DNA of 64,000 bases from Acetitomaculum ruminis DSM 5522 (GTDB lineage: Bacteria; Bacillota; Clostridia; Lachnospirales; Lachnospiraceae): the NCBI RefSeq assembly GCF_900112085.1, contig NZ_FOJY01000007.1:35058-99057 (forward strand). The letters run 5' to 3'. Every line of letters begins with the position of its first letter. The stretch's first letter is position 1. Both the position numbers and the translations under genes were made by a program. The notes under the pieces were generated by a model. That model did no database searches and was not told the origin of the DNA. It saw only the letters and a program-made list of their open reading frames with translations. Below are positions 39,828-48,376 of the stretch, one piece after another.

Positions 39828-41048
39828 TTGGAAAGATTAACTGTGAATTTATTAGGAAAATTTTGTGTTACATCATCAGATGGTATTTTAAATGATGACA
39901 CAATAAGGTCGGATAAGCTGACAAAACTCTTTGTTTACATTATTTTACACAGGGATCACACCCTTAGTGTGCACGAATTAGCACAGGCTTTATGGCATGA
40001 AGAGGAAACAGAAAATCCCGCAGGAGCCTTAAAAAACTTAATGTACAGATTAAGAAATGCATTAAAGGGTGCTTTTGGTGAAAATAAATATATTCTTACA
40101 AGTAGGGGATTTTATCGCTGGAATACAGATATTGATGTTCTGGTGGATTCTGAGCTGTTTGAAAAGTATTGTAAAGATGCTCAGGATGAGAAAAATCTTG
40201 AAAAGAAGATTAATTTCTATGAAAATGGTCTTGGTATATACAAGGGTGTTTTTATGCCTAAGATTCAGGATCTTTTTTGGGCGGTAAACCTGTCTACCTA
40301 CTATCATTCACTATATGTAAGTAGCGTAAAAGATATTGCAAACCTTTATATAGAAAGTGGAAGATATGCTGATTTGGAGCGTATTGCAATTGAGGCATTG
40401 TCCCATGACAATGTGGATGAGGAATTGCATTGTTACTACATTGAATCTCTTATAAATCAAAATAAATTAAAACTTGCGCTGGATTCTTATGAGGAAGCTA
40501 AGCAGACTTTATATAAAGAGTTGGGAGTGCGTGACAGCCAAAAATTAGGTGAAGTTTACGCAAAAATTATGAGCATGAACAAAACCACCAGGGCAGAAGG
40601 AATAGATGATTTACATGATGATATTCTTGAAGAAGAAACTTCCGGGGTTTTTGAATGCGGTTATCAGGTATTTAAGCAGATTTACCGTTTGGAAGCCAGA
40701 AAAATTAAAAGACTTGGAATTGCAGAATTCTTGCTTTTATTTACCGTAAATTTAATTGGTTTTGAAGATGAAGATGTCAGCACAAACCAGCTTGCAAGAT
40801 ATAAAATGAATCAGTCCATGCAAAGACTGGAAGAAGTTTTAAATTCCTCATTGAGAATGGGGGATGTAATTGCCAGATACAGCGATTCACAATTTGTTGT
40901 TATGCTTTCCATGTGTCCTTTTGAGTGCTGTGCGATAGTAGAAAACAGAATCAGAGACAAGTTTTTTGAAAAGCAGTCAGAGGCAAAAAAAGTAAAATTA
41001 AAGACTGAGGTTGAGGAGATTTCTCCTGCAAGTTCAATTGTTAAATAA
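39828..41048 (+). CDS. SARP-family transcriptional activator fused to a degenerate GGDEF-like domain
   Basis: I choose TTG 39828 as the start (AAGGAAAG lies 9-13 nt upstream), giving 406 aa; an in-frame TTG also occurs at 39810. The N-terminal ~95 residues form an OmpR-like winged helix (VNLLGKF...LFVYIILHRDHTLSVHELAQALW). A BTAD helical domain follows (residues ~100-245), with LALDSYEEAKQTLYKELGV typical of it. Together these define SARP activators. The last ~120 residues (RMGDVIARYSDSQFVVML) look like a GGDEF domain that has lost its catalytic motif. SARPs bind direct repeats 11 bp apart close to the -10 box, which matches five promoters in this island. It is followed by a small gene 22 bp downstream. 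Confidence 0.85.
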   Translation: MERLTVNLLGKFCVTSSDGILNDDTIRSDKLTKLFVYIILHRDHTLSVHELAQALWHEEETENPAGALKNLMYRLRNALKGAFGENKYILTSRGFYRWNTDIDVLVDSELFEKYCKDAQDEKNLEKKINFYENGLGIYKGVFMPKIQDLFWAVNLSTYYHSLYVSSVKDIANLYIESGRYADLERIAIEALSHDNVDEELHCYYIESLINQNKLKLALDSYEEAKQTLYKELGVRDSQKLGEVYAKIMSMNKTTRAEGIDDLHDDILEEETSGVFECGYQVFKQIYRLEARKIKRLGIAEFLLLFTVNLIGFEDEDVSTNQLARYKMNQSMQRLEEVLNSSLRMGDVIARYSDSQFVVMLSMCPFECCAIVENRIRDKFFEKQSEAKKVKLKTEVEEISPASSIVK

Positions 41049-41070
41049 AAATAGTAATGAGGTTTTAGAA

Positions 41071-41487
41071 ATGAAAATTAAAAATAGCTACCCTTTAAAC
41101 GGAATAAGACTTTGTATAGATTTAGAGGACAATGTGAATTGTAAAGGAAGAGCTTATTCACCTTTAAGGGCGGAGCCATTGATTTTTAATGACATGAATG
41201 GCTTTTTTGTTGAAATGGATAAGGTCTTTGATAAGGCCGGTTATCCTCAGGCGTTTCAGGAAAAGAGAACTTTTGACGGAAAAACCATTCCTCAGGGAAG
41301 CTTCAAAAATGAAAAAGAGGCTAAAATAGATGATGAATTTATTGAAATACAGTATGGAGAACAAAAAACTTTTGATGTAATAGTAGATACAAGATACAAT
41401 ACCAGTTGGCAGGGGAAAGTTCTTGATACGGAGGGAAAAATGGTAGGCAGCTTTGATGGTGAGTTAGAGCTGTACAAATTAATATAG
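41071..41487 (+). CDS. Small protein with C-terminal SWQG motif, unknown function
   Basis: 138 aa, start at ATG 41071 after a GAGG box; the open frame extends further upstream without a ribosome site. No signal peptide, so cytoplasmic. The C-terminal ~40 residues (FDVIVDTRYNTSWQGKV...GELELYKLI) resemble the 67-aa protein at 54627 (NVRSQENHTWQGTI...ALELMRLM). It is encoded just after the SARP gene and probably co-transcribed with it. I do not recognise a named family. A role linked to the surface locus is inferred from both copies sitting in this island. Confidence 0.7.
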   Translation: MKIKNSYPLNGIRLCIDLEDNVNCKGRAYSPLRAEPLIFNDMNGFFVEMDKVFDKAGYPQAFQEKRTFDGKTIPQGSFKNEKEAKIDDEFIEIQYGEQKTFDVIVDTRYNTSWQGKVLDTEGKMVGSFDGELELYKLI

Positions 41488-41547
41488 ATTTCACAGCAGG
41501 ATAAATTATGAAAAAACAATAAAAAAAAGCCCCAAAAGGCTTTATAA

Positions 41548-41576
41548 ATTGACATGATTATCTGTAAATGATATGA
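41548..41576 (+). promoter_or_regulatory. Promoter of the glycosyltransferase gene
   Basis: Perfect TTGACA (41548-41553), a 17-nt spacer and TATGAT (41571-41576). A small GGCTTT hairpin lies just before it. Confidence 0.8.
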
Positions 41577-41646
41577 TTTAAAGGACAGTAGCATTTAGGA
41601 CATTTTTGCCCTTTGATTATTAGAAAAAGTGAGGTTAGTATAATAC

Positions 41647-42636
41647 ATGGATGAACACCCCAAGGTTTCTGTAATAATTCCTGTGTACAATAACAGGGAT
41701 TATATTAGGAAGTGCGTAAATAGTGTCTTATCTTCTGATTATGCCAATATGGAAATAATATTGGTAGATGATGGCTCAGGAGATGACAGTGGAGATATTT
41801 GTGACGAGTATGCCGGGCGTGAAGAGTCGGTGACTGTTTATCATATAGCTCATTCAGGAGCTTCAAATGCCCGTAATTTTGGATTGACTAATTCTACAGG
41901 CAGTTATGTTATGTTTGTGGATAGTGATGACTATATTGAAAGTGACTGGATTGGAAAGATGGTTGAAAAGCTACTTTCAGATGACAGCGATATGGTTATC
42001 AGCGGTTTTATTAACGAAGAAAAAAACGAGTCGATTTTAGAAGTACCAGGTATCGACAAGGGAATTTACAAAAAGGATGATTTTGTATTAAAAATATTGG
42101 AAAATCCCTATGCAGACATATTTAAAGTTATTTGGAACAAGATTTATAAGGCCGACTTCATTAAGGATATTATCCGATTCAAAGATGAGTTGGAATTTGG
42201 AGAAGATTTTGTTTTTAATATTGAATATGTTGAGAAGATTAACAAAATCAGTATAGTGGATTTTTCTGGTTACCATTACATTAAATATAATTATGACGCG
42301 GTATCTAACAGGCATAAAGAAAGTTTTCTTACAAAAGAGAATTTTATTAATTATGTCAAGCAAAAGATATTGATTTTTCATTATTACAAAGAGTTGTTTG
42401 AGCACTTAGATATTTATGTAGAGAATAAAAATAAAATAAATGATTATCTTATTAAGGTTTGTGTGGAAGAAATAAAAAGAATAAAGTCGTCTGCTTTATC
42501 TAATAAAGATAAAAGTGAATGTATTTTATATCTTAAATCTGATAGTTTAGTCAGATCTATGAAATTAGATGTAGATGATTTTTATTATTTTTGGAGAAAA
42601 CTTTATTATAATATAATGCATTTAAAAACTGCCTGA
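41647..42636 (+). CDS. Glycosyltransferase family 2
   Basis: 329 aa with a GT-A fold start (VSVIIPVYNNRDYIRKCVNSVL), LVDDGSGDDS, the invariant HSGASNARNFGL and the metal-binding DSDD (FVDSDDYIE). It would add sugars from nucleotide-sugar donors to a surface polymer, lipid or protein. No membrane helix is present. It is a single-gene unit with its own consensus promoter and a long terminator, inside the surface-protein island. Glycosylation of the neighbouring surface proteins is a possible role (inference only). Confidence 0.88.
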   Translation: MDEHPKVSVIIPVYNNRDYIRKCVNSVLSSDYANMEIILVDDGSGDDSGDICDEYAGREESVTVYHIAHSGASNARNFGLTNSTGSYVMFVDSDDYIESDWIGKMVEKLLSDDSDMVISGFINEEKNESILEVPGIDKGIYKKDDFVLKILENPYADIFKVIWNKIYKADFIKDIIRFKDELEFGEDFVFNIEYVEKINKISIVDFSGYHYIKYNYDAVSNRHKESFLTKENFINYVKQKILIFHYYKELFEHLDIYVENKNKINDYLIKVCVEEIKRIKSSALSNKDKSECILYLKSDSLVRSMKLDVDDFYYFWRKLYYNIMHLKTA

Positions 42637-42666
42637 ATATCTGGAGTGGTTGAAAATAAAGAATAT

Positions 42667-42718
42667 AGACATGTTTTTAAATGAACTTACAAAGAAGATT
42701 TAAAAACATGTCTTTTTT
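42667..42718 (+). terminator. Terminator of the glycosyltransferase gene
   Basis: A perfect 16-bp stem (42667-42682 with 42698-42713, core GACATGTTTTTAAAT) followed by T. Confidence 0.88.
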
Positions 42719-42783
42719 GATGAAAAAAATGATTATGAAAAACGGTAACAGGGAAAATGAAAAAAAATAAATTCGGGCGATTG

Positions 42784-42827
42784 TATGACAATAATGTGAC
42801 CACCATGTGACTTGATGTTGTTATTAT
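42784..42827 (+). promoter_or_regulatory. SARP-type promoter B
   Basis: TGTGAC at 42795-42800 and 42806-42811 (11 bp apart), 10 nt, then TATTAT (42822-42827). A related TATGAC lies a further 11 bp upstream (42784-42789). It drives the fibro-slime gene. Nothing else is seen in the rest of 42719-42946. Confidence 0.8.
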
Positions 42828-42946
42828 TTCCATAAGGTTACGAATAAGGATTTTATGTATAAATCTCATATATATTTTTTCGATATGGCTAAAGAATATG
42901 TGATGGTCTTTAGTAAGAATAAAATCCAGTTAGGAGGATGAATATT

Positions 42947-45900
42947 ATGAAAGTAGGAGATTTTGTGAGGAAGTTCCTCGCTTTGCTGATTTGTTTAACA
43001 ATGGTTCTTGGAACTCTTGTGACAACTACTGCTGCTACAAATATTGTGGAAGGAACAGGGACACAGGTTTTAACACCAGATGATACTCAAAGCGAAAACG
43101 AAGATGGTGATATAAGCATTGAGAACGATGCAAACAGTAATGAAGAGGTAGAAGTTTTACAGGCTACCAATAGTAATTATACAGAATTTACTTATGGTGA
43201 AGTGGATCATGGACATGCCGGGCCAATAGGTAGAGGAACAAAGTATACAGGTACTGTAAAATATGTTTCAGGCGTAAATCTCTTTGACTACAATACATTA
43301 CCAGAAGTATATAAGAAAGATGAAGATGGAAATATTGTTGACAAAGCAAACAATGTAAGCAACATAAATAGAACTATACTTGAAAATTTATACAAATATA
43401 ATAAGGCTAACGGAACTAACAAAAGCACTTTCGTTTTTGGAACAGGAAGTAATGGAGTTAGTAATTATACCAAATATTGTGCTAATTTCGGACTATTTCA
43501 AAATGGTTATGAGCCGTTAATGTCTGAAGAAGAACTTTTAGCTTATAAAACGAGTATATTCACGGACAAAGCGAATCTTTTTACAAATGGTCTTACGAAA
43601 AAAAGTTTATTTCAGGGATTGGTTGAAAAAGAGCTTTCTACTAATGCAAATGGTGAATTAGTGCCTAAGTTTACGGAAAACTATATTGTTCCTGATATTT
43701 TTGGCTCAACTCCAATAGATGGAAAGACCAGTTACATGAACTTAAAGATGGCCTTTCTTTATGATGAAAATACAGGCTACTATGAATATAACAGTGATAA
43801 TTATGATATGTTCTATGAGAACACTTCTAATTCTTTAGAGATTTATAACAAAAATTTAACAGAACAAAAGACTTCCGGTTTTTATCCTTTTGGTGTGCCA
43901 AAAAAGAAGTATGCTACCGCATATGACAGCAATAAGGAAAAAGATCTTTATCATTTTGGTATTTCAGTACCAGTAAATTTTGAATTTTCGAAGTTAGATG
44001 GAAATGTAGGAGCTGGTAAGACAGTTGTTACCGGGGATGGAAAAACATCATATTTAATAGATGGCGTTTCAACAGTACTTGCTGAACATGAAACAGCAGC
44101 CGTTGATACAGTTTTTGAATTCAGCGGTGATGATGATGTTTGGGTATACATAGATGGTAAACTGGCTCTTGATCTTGGTGGTATACATGATTCTATTGCT
44201 GGAAATATTAACTTTGCAACAGGTGCTATTTATATAGGTGGTGCATCAAATAGTGATGATATATATAGCAATATGACTCTTGTTGGAAATATCTACGATT
44301 TGTTGGGGGTAAATCAGGAAGGTTTTTGCAGCACCAATAACATTCATACATTAAATGTATATTATCTTGAAAGGGGAGCTTCAGAGTCTAATTTACGTTT
44401 GAAATTTAATTTATCAACAGTTCATTCTTCAGATACAGATGTGGAATTTACAAAAAAAGCTGAGGATGGTTCTCCACTTTCCGGAGCTGAATTTAAACTT
44501 ACAGATGATAATAAAAACGATAGTCTTGTAGCAACAGCTGTTTCAGGAGATGACGGACTTGTTAAATTTGAACATATAACAACTGGTGTTTATACTTTAA
44601 CAGAAACAAAACCACCAAAAGGCTGTTCCCTTCCAAACGAAAAGTGGAAAGTTGTAGTTAAACAGGTGGGTACTACTATAGAAAATGGTAACGAGATTCA
44701 GGTGCTTGACTACGAAATCAGTATTATCGGAGATGGTTTATTACTAACCTCTGAAAAAGACCAGAATGGTAATGTTAAGTATTATATTGAAAACAAAAAG
44801 AAAATAGTTATTCAAAATATTGATAAGACAGTAGCTTTAGCTGATTATAATAACAGAACATATGATATTACCTTAACTGTAGAAAATAACAATGATAATG
44901 AAGCTTATACAGAAATTTTTGATACCTTAGATGCAAGATTTACATATCTAGGAATAGTTGAAAATGGAGTAGTTAATAATAATTCAACCATGAATCCTGA
45001 AGAGAAAAAACTGGTAAGTTCCTTCGATTTAGGAGTGCAAAATCGTGACAACATTGATAAAAATTCACCTTCCTATATAAATACTGTAACTTTGAAGTGG
45101 ACAAACATCTTTAATCCAGAAGTTACGGGTGGGGATACATGGACAGTTACTTTCAGGGTACAGGCAAAGGCTGACTTCTTAGGTGGAAATTATGTTACTA
45201 CAAATATCAAAAACGGATCTTATGTAACATTTGCAAAAGATAAAAATTCGGAGAGTAAAAAGGACTTATTCCCTGTCCCAAGGGTAAATGTAAAACTACT
45301 TCCACTTGTGTATGAAAAATATTCAGATACTTATTATCTTGGTGAAACTATTTCTTCAGATAGAATGACTGAATGTTTTAAACAAGTAAAGGATAATAAT
45401 GCGTATATTATAAAAGATTTTACAGATAGTGAATTAAAGCAATTAATCAGAAATAACTCTTTCGAGGAAGGTTATTGTTATCCGGGAACAGATGTAGAAG
45501 ATGGATATATACATTATGCCCTTAAGGCTACTTATAGAGATAGAGATAATAAGATTCAAAATGTGGATTTTACAAAAGATTTTGTAACTGAGCGTATAGG
45601 AAGTAATGTAATTACATATAGTATTGATGTAACCTATTATGCTCATCATTCAGGTAATACAAATGTAGGTGATAAAGTTTATAACACCACGGGAACAAAG
45701 GATTATTTATTTAAAGTAGTTGCAGGAAATCTTTATATTACTAAAAATGTAAGTGCAGATACCTACAATAGCACTCATGGTGATGCTGTATTTACCTTCA
45801 AAATTAAGAACCTTGATACTAATGAAGTATATTATAAAACTTTGAGATTTGAAAATGGTCAGACTTCATCTCTTACTACAAAGCTTTCAAATCTTAAAAA

Positions 45901-46285
45901 AGGTATATATGAGGTTACAGAATTAAGCACCTTGACATATAAAACAAGTGAGATTTCAGTTTCTACTAAAGCTAACAAAACAAGATGTATGTATCTTGCA
46001 AATGGTCTTACAAGTGCTAAGGTTGCTTTAGGATATAATAGTTCAGACGCAGTTTCAAAAGGTGTGACATCTGGAGATGTTTTAAATGATGATTATATTA
46101 ATGCAATAGAAATGAAGGTAAGTTTTTCTAATAACAAGTCCAGAAATGCAGGAAAACTTACTGATACAGATGTTAGAAAGAATACATTTTCACCTTCAAA
46201 AGCAGTAACTACTACAGGTTCAGCTGATAATCACACAGATACTAATGTTTACGAGTACTATAAAACATCAGCTTACAATAACTAA
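42947..46285 (+). CDS. Secreted fibro-slime / SpaA-like surface protein
   Basis: The AGGAGG box ends right before an ATG at 42938, so the usable start is ATG 42947. The 1112-aa product has a signal peptide (FLALLICLTMVLGTLVTTTAA). A PA14-like fibro-slime domain contains FSGDDDVWVYIDGKLALDLGGIHD. A SpaA/Cna-B prealbumin-like domain follows (VEFTKKAEDGSPLSGAEFKL...YTLTETKPPKG). The remaining part has several beta-rich domains, including another Cna-B-like one (LYITKNVSADTYN...GIYEVTELS). The C-terminus (YEYYKTSAYNN) has no anchor or sorting signal, so it may be released or assembled into a matrix. It is the first gene of operon B, followed by a SipW-type protein. Confidence 0.83.
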   Translation: MKVGDFVRKFLALLICLTMVLGTLVTTTAATNIVEGTGTQVLTPDDTQSENEDGDISIENDANSNEEVEVLQATNSNYTEFTYGEVDHGHAGPIGRGTKYTGTVKYVSGVNLFDYNTLPEVYKKDEDGNIVDKANNVSNINRTILENLYKYNKANGTNKSTFVFGTGSNGVSNYTKYCANFGLFQNGYEPLMSEEELLAYKTSIFTDKANLFTNGLTKKSLFQGLVEKELSTNANGELVPKFTENYIVPDIFGSTPIDGKTSYMNLKMAFLYDENTGYYEYNSDNYDMFYENTSNSLEIYNKNLTEQKTSGFYPFGVPKKKYATAYDSNKEKDLYHFGISVPVNFEFSKLDGNVGAGKTVVTGDGKTSYLIDGVSTVLAEHETAAVDTVFEFSGDDDVWVYIDGKLALDLGGIHDSIAGNINFATGAIYIGGASNSDDIYSNMTLVGNIYDLLGVNQEGFCSTNNIHTLNVYYLERGASESNLRLKFNLSTVHSSDTDVEFTKKAEDGSPLSGAEFKLTDDNKNDSLVATAVSGDDGLVKFEHITTGVYTLTETKPPKGCSLPNEKWKVVVKQVGTTIENGNEIQVLDYEISIIGDGLLLTSEKDQNGNVKYYIENKKKIVIQNIDKTVALADYNNRTYDITLTVENNNDNEAYTEIFDTLDARFTYLGIVENGVVNNNSTMNPEEKKLVSSFDLGVQNRDNIDKNSPSYINTVTLKWTNIFNPEVTGGDTWTVTFRVQAKADFLGGNYVTTNIKNGSYVTFAKDKNSESKKDLFPVPRVNVKLLPLVYEKYSDTYYLGETISSDRMTECFKQVKDNNAYIIKDFTDSELKQLIRNNSFEEGYCYPGTDVEDGYIHYALKATYRDRDNKIQNVDFTKDFVTERIGSNVITYSIDVTYYAHHSGNTNVGDKVYNTTGTKDYLFKVVAGNLYITKNVSADTYNSTHGDAVFTFKIKNLDTNEVYYKTLRFENGQTSSLTTKLSNLKKGIYEVTELSTLTYKTSEISVSTKANKTRCMYLANGLTSAKVALGYNSSDAVSKGVTSGDVLNDDYINAIEMKVSFSNNKSRNAGKLTDTDVRKNTFSPSKAVTTTGSADNHTDTNVYEYYKTSAYNN

Positions 46286-46302
46286 AGGAGGGGAGATTGA
46301 AA

Positions 46303-47046
46303 ATGAAATTATTTTTAAACGCTCATAAAAAATTGGTTATTACTCTGGCTCTTTTAGTTGTAATAATTGGAACAGGTTCGACATATGCTTTCCTTAAATC
46401 AGCTACGTCCCTGCTTGATAACAATTTTGAGCCGGGTAGTGTTAATACACATATAGTTGAAGTATTGGATAATAGCAGTACATATACTAAAGATTCAGAA
46501 ACCACTATAATCAAGTCACCTAGAGTTTATAATGATGGAACCAATGATGCTTTTATTAGAGCAAGAATAGTTGTTACACCTGAAAAGCTTTGGGATAAGG
46601 ACAATGTGACTTTGACAGATACCAGTGAGATAGTACAGTTGTATTGTGCAAAGTTTACAGCCGGAAGTATAAGCTACGATCAGGATTTGTTTTCAGTGGA
46701 TGCTGGAAATTCTGCTGATTTAAATATCAGCGGTGGACAGGTTAGCGATACTACAAAGCTGGCATTAAGTTCATCAGCGGTTAATGACAAAGATGGAGAT
46801 AATGCTTATTGGATTTACAATAGTGAAGATGGATTTTTCTACTACAACCAATCTGTTAAAGTAGGATATTCAACAGACAGTTTATTTGACGCTGTTAAAA
46901 CAACGAAAGTATCTTCAGCTTTTGAAATTACAATATATCAGGAGGCTGTTGCATCAGATCATTACATGGACAGATTTAATGCTGCCGGTGATAATACACA
47001 AAAGGTAAGTCTTATGAAATCTGCATTTTCAGCTGTTGAAAAGTAG
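46303..47046 (+). CDS. SipW-type secreted protein (TasA/BsaA-like)
   Basis: I take ATG 46303 as the start, since AAAGGAGGGG lies 10 nt upstream; a TTG at 46297 is too close. The 247-aa product has a basic N-terminus, a hydrophobic core (LVITLALLVVIIGTGSTYAF) and a likely cut near STYAF, close to the AYF-type SipW site. The mature part contains VYNDGTNDAFIRARIVVTPE, typical of TasA/BsaA matrix proteins. It is the second gene of operon B, 17 bp after the fibro-slime gene. It probably forms a fibre together with, or attached to, that protein (inference). Confidence 0.75.
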   Translation: MKLFLNAHKKLVITLALLVVIIGTGSTYAFLKSATSLLDNNFEPGSVNTHIVEVLDNSSTYTKDSETTIIKSPRVYNDGTNDAFIRARIVVTPEKLWDKDNVTLTDTSEIVQLYCAKFTAGSISYDQDLFSVDAGNSADLNISGGQVSDTTKLALSSSAVNDKDGDNAYWIYNSEDGFFYYNQSVKVGYSTDSLFDAVKTTKVSSAFEITIYQEAVASDHYMDRFNAAGDNTQKVSLMKSAFSAVEK

Positions 47047-47091
47047 TAATGTAAGAGCAGAGTACTGATTATTAATAAATAGTATAAATTA

Positions 47092-47118
47092 GCGAGGCAG
47101 CTTGTCTGTCTCGCTTTT
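47092..47118 (+). terminator. Terminator of operon B
   Basis: GCGAGGCAG pairs with CTGTCTCGC (one G-U pair), followed by TTTT. Confidence 0.8.
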
Positions 47119-47210
47119 AAATGTATAAAAAGCTATGAAAACATACGCTTTACTGTAAATTTTTCTTATGATATCATTTATTTATACAATAAAGTGGTTT
47201 ATATATGTAA

Positions 47211-47369
47211 AGCGGACATTCTTAAATCCGCTTCGCTACTTCCTCATGAACGCAGTGGCACTTTGTGCCACCTGTCAGAAGGGGCTTTAACCCCTTCTGA
47301 CACTAGTAAGCTTTATACCCCCGCTTAAAGCTTACGCTTTTGAAGCGGGGGATTGCTTACACTGCGTTC
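47211..47369 (-). repeat. Dispersed hairpin repeat, copy 2, with an inserted hairpin cassette
   Basis: Read on the minus strand, 47211-47274 matches copy 1 (7181-7250) closely: GGTGGCACAAAGTGCCACTG, then GTAGCGAAGCGGATT and GTCCGCTTTAC. The match resumes at CGTTCAAATTAAAT (47365-47378). Between the two lie about 90 bp of extra sequence absent from copy 1. That insert holds a perfect GTCAGAAGGGG/CCCCTTCTGAC hairpin (47274-47301) and a long CCCCCGCTT...AAGCGGGGG hairpin (47318-47351) framed by GTAAGC/GCTTAC. Confidence 0.85.
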
Positions 47370-47405
47370 AAATTAAATGGTTAAGTATAACAATAAGAAA
47401 GAGAG

Positions 47406-47924
47406 ATGCTTATGGAAAAGGTATGTAAAATTTTATCTGATGTAATAATGTTGATTTTAATAATAATAGCAGCACTTATGCTGGTTCCAAGATTAATGGG
47501 CTATGGTACATATGCTGTTATAAGCAGTTCAATGGAACCTAATATACCCGTTGGCTCAATAGTTTATGATAAAGATGTTAAAGACGTATCAAAGGAAGTA
47601 TCAGTAGGAGATGTTGTTACCTATGCCATTTCGGGCGATACAATGGTAACTCACAGAGTAACTAAAATTGATACAGAAAATAAGACAGTAACTACGAAAG
47701 GCGATGCCAACGATACAGAAGATGTAAATCCTATATCCTATGACAAGGTAATTGGAAAAGTAGCATTTACAATTCCAATTTTAGGATATATAGCTATTTA
47801 TGGAAGAACAAAGTTAGGTATTGCAGCTGTATGTGCAGTAGTATTTGTATTAGTATTGTTGAATTTTCTTCCTGAGCTTTTTAAAAAAGAGGAAGAAAAT
47901 AAAAAAGAGGAAACAAATAAATAA
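47406..47924 (+). CDS. sipW: SipW-type signal peptidase I
   Basis: 172 aa (170 if the second ATG at 47412 is used). It has an N-terminal membrane helix, the catalytic Ser in SSSMEP (Ser42), and His in TMVTHRV (His83) in place of the usual Lys. This Ser-His arrangement marks the ER-type SipW family. GDANDTEDVNPI is a conserved late motif. A second helix near the C-terminus (about 138-158) and a charged tail follow. It would process the TasA-like proteins encoded on either side. No clear promoter is visible; the hairpin repeat copy 2 fills the upstream region. A strong terminator follows. Confidence 0.92.
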   Translation: MLMEKVCKILSDVIMLILIIIAALMLVPRLMGYGTYAVISSSMEPNIPVGSIVYDKDVKDVSKEVSVGDVVTYAISGDTMVTHRVTKIDTENKTVTTKGDANDTEDVNPISYDKVIGKVAFTIPILGYIAIYGRTKLGIAAVCAVVFVLVLLNFLPELFKKEEENKKEETNK

Positions 47925-47935
47925 GCATTTTAATA

Positions 47936-47965
47936 CCCACAAATATTTTGTTTGTGGGTTTTTTT
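47936..47965 (+). terminator. Terminator of sipW
   Basis: CCCACAAA, loop TATTTTG, TTTGTGGG, then T. Confidence 0.9.
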
Positions 47966-47977
47966 ATCAGAAATAAG

Positions 47978-48004
47978 CGAGTCCTAAGTTGGATTCGTTT
48001 TTTT
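47978..48004 (+). terminator. Second terminator downstream of sipW
   Basis: CGAGTCC, loop TAAGTT, GGATTCG (one G-U pair), then seven T. It stands 13 bp after the first terminator. From here to the promoter at 48213 no gene is seen; the region includes a lone TGTGAC at 48142. Confidence 0.75.
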
Positions 48005-48212
48005 ATTTAAAAGGATAAGAAACAGGCTTTATAAAAATAAAAAAGAACGGGATTCCCATTTTTTCCGGTGAAATTTGCCCCATAAAAAGTCACGTAATTT
48101 AAATAAAAAAACATTGAAAATGATGCTTAAAACAGCATTTATGTGACATTTTACAGTACTATCGTATTAAAATCAATAAAAATATTAATTTAAAACAACA
48201 TTTTTGCAAATA

Positions 48213-48245
48213 TGTGACTTTTCTGTGACATTGTAACAATATAAT
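48213..48245 (+). promoter_or_regulatory. SARP-type promoter C
   Basis: TGTGAC at 48213-48218 and 48224-48229, 10 nt, then TATAAT (48240-48245). The first hexamer covers the place of a -35 box. It drives the four-gene operon 48377-51393. Confidence 0.85.
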
Positions 48246-48272
48246 TTACAACAAAAAGAGTACTCAAAAAAA

Positions 48273-48336
48273 TTTAAGCGCAGTGCTACAGCGTTCGTTA
48301 GAGTGTAGCAAAGCGGATTCCGGAAGTCCGCTTTAC
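48273..48336 (+). repeat. Dispersed hairpin repeat, copy 3 (shortened)
   Basis: It begins AATTTAAGCGCAGTG, like copy 1, lacks about 14 bp of the first hairpin and continues with AGCGTTCGTTAGAG, GTAGCAAAGCGGATT and GTCCGCTTTAC. It lies inside the predicted 5' untranslated region of operon C. Confidence 0.75.
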
Positions 48337-48376
48337 AAAGTAAAAAAGTTAATTGTTAATGACAAGGAGGAATGGC

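Noticed and set aside
46070..46080. TGTGAC inside the fibro-slime gene
   Set aside because: A single hexamer within a coding sequence, without a second copy or a -10 box; expected by chance.
47206..47405. Insertion sequence before sipW
   Set aside because: The region is only hairpin repeats; no transposase frame is present, so it is listed as a repeat and not as an IS.
48142..48147. Single TGTGAC upstream of promoter C
   Set aside because: No partner at 11 bp and no -10 box at the right distance. It may be an accessory site but does not meet the pattern.
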